Made by a program: the position numbers and the translations under genes. Below the pieces are notes generated by a model. The model did no database searches, was not told the DNA's origin, and saw nothing but the letters and a program-made list of their open reading frames with translations. Shown here piece by piece: positions 61,410 to 64,000 of a DNA stretch of 64,000 nt; positions within the stretch are counted from its first letter, which is position 1; each line of letters opens with the position of its first letter. Source of the DNA: CAYRWR01 sp964428015 (GTDB taxonomy: Bacteria > Spirochaetota > Brevinematia > Brevinematales > CAYRWR01); assembly GCA_964428015.1 (NCBI GenBank), contig CAYRWR010000011.1, forward strand, positions 21,814-85,813. Direction: 5' to 3'.

Positions 61410-63014
61410 ATGAGTCCTGCGGGAAAAACGGCCGGGAAAAACAACCCCAACCATCCACTGTTATTTATTCTGACCCTGCTGTCTTTTCTTTCTGCCGTAT
61501 TCTTGCTGTTTATAAAGTATCCTGTCCGGGATTTCTTTTTCTACCTTATTCTGGCATTATTAGTGCTGACTATAAGCCTATGCTACCTCATACTGCTGGG
61601 ATTTGCCCGTCAAAAAGATGTTATCTCCACCCATTACTGCCGGGAATGCCTGGGCCAGACCCTCAAGACCCATCAGGAGATGTATGATTACCTACATTCT
61701 CACCAGCAGATTACCCGGGAACTGGCAGACCTGTCAGTAGATATATATTTTGATGAACTGCTGGACCATCTTCAGACTAAACTGGATGAATTTAAACAGG
61801 GTCTGGTAACTATTGAAAAAATTCTAAAGGAAAACCCGGAAGCCAACTCCACTACCCCTACTGTTTCTCAGTTAAAATTTAAAAACCATCTTAATATCAA
61901 CTTATTACTGGCTCAGATCATGGAAATAAATTATGAATTTAAAAGAAAGTACCAGGCCAATTTCACAGAAAGCCATCAGATTTATCATTCCATGGCGGTA
62001 TATATTTATCATATGGCAAACCTTATCCCCATCATCAATGATTTCTCTCAATCCACTAATTCCTTTTCCCGAGATATCATAGTGGATGTGATAACCAATT
62101 TTGAACATATCGCCGACTTTTCCACACGTATAACCGATGATATTCAGAAGTCCATGCAAAACCTCATGGATGCCAACCGGGAAGATTCACTGGCCTATAT
62201 CGTACAGCAGGCTCATCAGGTGGTACTGGATTTTGAAGAATTCTTCAAGCGCATGGAGCAGTTGAAAAGTGTATCTGATAATTTTGTAAGCATCAGTATA
62301 GATAAACTTTCCCATATTTCTGAAATCGCCCTCTCCATAGAAGATATCTCAGAAACCATCAAAGTCCTCAGTCTCAATGTTAGTATTGAGGCCGCCAATA
62401 CCGGAACCTCGGCGCGAGGCTTCCAGGTACTGGCCAGAGATCTCAGGGAATTTGCCCAAAAGACCCTCAAATTCGCGGGAGATGTGAAGACCCAGGTGCA
62501 GGACACCATTACCACTACCACGGACCTGAAAGGCAATTACCAGGAAAGCATGAGTGCTTTTTATAAATATGTAGAAAGCCTGAAAAATTCCATCATTTCC
62601 TTTGAGACTATTATCCAGCATTCCTTTACTCATATACAGGCCATCACCCAGACCCTCAAAGAGTTTTCCGCAAATCTGGGGCAAAATGTGAAAAATATCA
62701 TCGGCAAACTCCAGTACCAGGATATTACCAACCAGGAAGTGGACCATATCGCCCAGTTTATCCGAGATATTTTCGAGATGGCTAATCAGGAAATACAGGA
62801 GTCACGCGTTGTCACCACTCTGGAGCCTGAAAAACGCCAGGAAATCCGCTCAGAAATATTGAAATCCATTGACAGCATTATAACTACCAGTAATGAAAGA
62901 AAGATCCTGGAAGAATATGAAGAAATTTACGATGTCAGTCTGGAGACCACTGAGATTCTGTACTTTTCACAACAGATCGCTGAACAGGAACAGGAAAATA
63001 TTATAATATTTTAG
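61410..63014 (+). CDS. divergent chemoreceptor-like protein
   Basis: A 534-residue protein with two N-terminal helices (about 18-36 and 43-64), separated by only a few residues, then a mostly helical cytoplasmic part. Residues about 305-345 (ISETIKVLSLNVSIEAANTGTSARGFQVLARDLREFAQKT) resemble the chemoreceptor tip but several normally invariant residues differ: EAAR-AG is EAAN-TG. There is virtually no periplasmic sensor domain. It lies directly before cheR and cheD. It may be a receptor with an unusual tip or a structural relative that does not activate CheA in the usual way. The plus-strand start has GAGG upstream. Confidence 0.7.
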   Translation: MSPAGKTAGKNNPNHPLLFILTLLSFLSAVFLLFIKYPVRDFFFYLILALLVLTISLCYLILLGFARQKDVISTHYCRECLGQTLKTHQEMYDYLHSHQQITRELADLSVDIYFDELLDHLQTKLDEFKQGLVTIEKILKENPEANSTTPTVSQLKFKNHLNINLLLAQIMEINYEFKRKYQANFTESHQIYHSMAVYIYHMANLIPIINDFSQSTNSFSRDIIVDVITNFEHIADFSTRITDDIQKSMQNLMDANREDSLAYIVQQAHQVVLDFEEFFKRMEQLKSVSDNFVSISIDKLSHISEIALSIEDISETIKVLSLNVSIEAANTGTSARGFQVLARDLREFAQKTLKFAGDVKTQVQDTITTTTDLKGNYQESMSAFYKYVESLKNSIISFETIIQHSFTHIQAITQTLKEFSANLGQNVKNIIGKLQYQDITNQEVDHIAQFIRDIFEMANQEIQESRVVTTLEPEKRQEIRSEILKSIDSIITTSNERKILEEYEEIYDVSLETTEILYFSQQIAEQEQENIIIF

Positions 63015-63025
63015 GACCGGAAGCA

Positions 63026-63847
63026 ATGGAAGAGCTCTACGATACCCAACTGACCCCGGATATGTTCCAGAAATTTACCCAGCTGCTTTTCCGGGAAAGC
63101 GGGATCACTCTCAAGGACCACAAAAAATATCTGCTCATTCACCGTTTATCTAAAATGGTGGGAACAGGACGGGAATTCCCGGACTATGAACACTATTACC
63201 ATGCCCTGATCCAGGATAAAAAGGGCGATCTGATCAAGGGCTTTGTCAATATCCTGACTACCAATTACAGTTTTTTTTTCCGGGAAGAAGTTCATTTCGA
63301 TTTTTTGAAGGATTATCTGCTGCAGCAGGGGCAAAGTCAGGACTTCATCCGGTTGTGGAGCGCGGCTTGTTCCACCGGGGAAGAGAGTTATTCCATGGCC
63401 ATCAGCATTCTCCAGACTTTAAAGAACACCTGGAATAAAGATATCAAAATACTCGCTTCTGACATTTCCACCCGGGTCCTGAATATTGCCAATGAAGGGC
63501 GTTATCATTATACTAAAGTACGGGGACATCTGGAAGACTCTGAACTAAGGAATTATTTTGATTTTGACCGGGAGCACAATGACTTTATTGTCAAGCCCGC
63601 GGTCAGAAATCTGATATCGTTCCGTTACCTGAATTTATTTGACCCCTATCCTTTCAAAAAGGATTTTGACGTAGTCTTCCTGCGAAATGTCCTGATCTAC
63701 TTTGACAATCAGGAGAAGGAGCAGATTATTAATAAGATTTATGAGCACATAAAGCCCGGCGGATATCTGATTCTGGGTTTATCAGAAAGCATGGTAGGGC
63801 TAAAGCATCCCTACCGTCATATGAAAAACTCACTCTATCAGAAATAG
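63026..63847 (+). CDS. cheR: chemotaxis receptor methyltransferase CheR
   Basis: A 273-residue CheR: an N-terminal helical domain (FTQLLFRESGITLKDHKKYLL), the SAM-binding domain with WSAACSTGEESYSMA, ASDISTRVLNIANEGRY, the beta-subdomain near DFDREHNDFIVKPAVRNLISF, and the NVLIYFDNQEKEQIINKIYEHIKPGGYLILG end. It methylates glutamates on chemoreceptors. The two receptors in this window end in DFKDF, which fits a CheR tether. It begins 11 bases after the preceding receptor-like gene and is followed by cheD. Confidence 0.95.
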   Translation: MEELYDTQLTPDMFQKFTQLLFRESGITLKDHKKYLLIHRLSKMVGTGREFPDYEHYYHALIQDKKGDLIKGFVNILTTNYSFFFREEVHFDFLKDYLLQQGQSQDFIRLWSAACSTGEESYSMAISILQTLKNTWNKDIKILASDISTRVLNIANEGRYHYTKVRGHLEDSELRNYFDFDREHNDFIVKPAVRNLISFRYLNLFDPYPFKKDFDVVFLRNVLIYFDNQEKEQIINKIYEHIKPGGYLILGLSESMVGLKHPYRHMKNSLYQK

Positions 63848-63855
63848 GAGAAGAA

Positions 63856-64000
63856 ATGGAACTCAACACGTATTTTATCAACCCCGGTGAACTGATCTTT
63901 TCCAAAAAACCGGTCATCATCCGTACTGTACTGGGCTCCTGTGTAGGGGTAGTACTATATGATAAGGTAAAAAAATTCGGGGGACTGGTCCATTATCTCC
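63856..64000 (+). CDS. cheD: chemoreceptor glutamine deamidase CheD, 3' end cut by window edge
   Basis: The first 48 codons of CheD (MELNTYFINPGELIFSKKPV). The catalytic cysteine Cys29 (LGSCVGVVLYD) and the histidine His46 (GLVHYL) are present at the spacing of 17 residues known from CheD proteins. CheD deamidates receptor glutamines and modulates signalling with CheC. AGGAG is about five bases before the ATG, nine bases after cheR. The gene continues beyond the window. Confidence 0.9.
   Translation, partial: MELNTYFINPGELIFSKKPVIIRTVLGSCVGVVLYDKVKKFGGLVHYL

Overview
This window is a stretch of bacterial chromosome, about 64 kb and moderately AT-rich, with no rRNA, phage, CRISPR or intact insertion sequence. 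The gene content suggests a motile, anaerobic, fermentative bacterium with two membranes. There is a 2-oxoacid:ferredoxin oxidoreductase, an [FeFe]-hydrogenase maturase-like HydG, a V/A-type ATPase with a sodium-site signature, many lipoproteins, several beta-barrel-like outer-membrane proteins and a chemotaxis cluster. A spirochaete or one of the deep-branching candidate phyla would fit. The V-ATPase gene order (H-I-K-E-C-F-A-B-D) is the clostridial/archaeal one. I cannot name the species.

Layout. 0-3.1 kb: carB (minus strand, running off the left edge). 3.3-5.7 kb: a DUF2269 membrane protein and two AT-rich orphan genes. 5.8-9.1 kb: an RCC1-repeat lipoprotein, a membrane-anchored LuxR-type regulator and a double-CBM21 lipoprotein; the two lipoprotein genes share an 18-bp upstream motif. 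9.4-13.2 kb: two ABC transporters. 13.2-15.3 kb: yggS-proC-yggT-yggU. 15.4-19.8 kb: 2-oxoacid:ferredoxin oxidoreductase genes (DABC order), a small orphan and hydG. 19.9-43.9 kb: a surface-protein region with a propeller protein, four paralogous beta-helix lipoproteins, an operon of a large outer-membrane protein plus two lipoproteins, smaller barrels, a BatD-like protein, a glycosyltransferase, a UbiA-family fusion and tRNA-Leu(CAG).

44.0-52.8 kb: the complete nine-gene V/A-ATPase operon, with a clear promoter and terminator. 52.9-54.4 kb: two STAS proteins facing a GHKL ATPase, a likely partner-switching module. 54.6-64 kb: two chemoreceptors with almost identical signalling domains, cheW, cheY and cheA on the minus strand, then a divergent receptor-like protein, cheR and a truncated cheD on the plus strand.

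How it may fit together (inference): reduced ferredoxin from 2-oxoacid oxidation could feed an [FeFe] hydrogenase. The V/A-ATPase would couple ATP to sodium. The surface region holds glycan-binding modules (CBM21, glucodextranase-type), and the chemotaxis genes would steer movement. The points most worth a second look are the HydG auxiliary-cluster cysteine change, the LuxR/motif module, the beta-helix lipoprotein family with its composition step, the UbiA fusion, the extracytoplasmic CZB-type receptor, and a GC-rich element without a clear gene at 42.8-43.1 kb.
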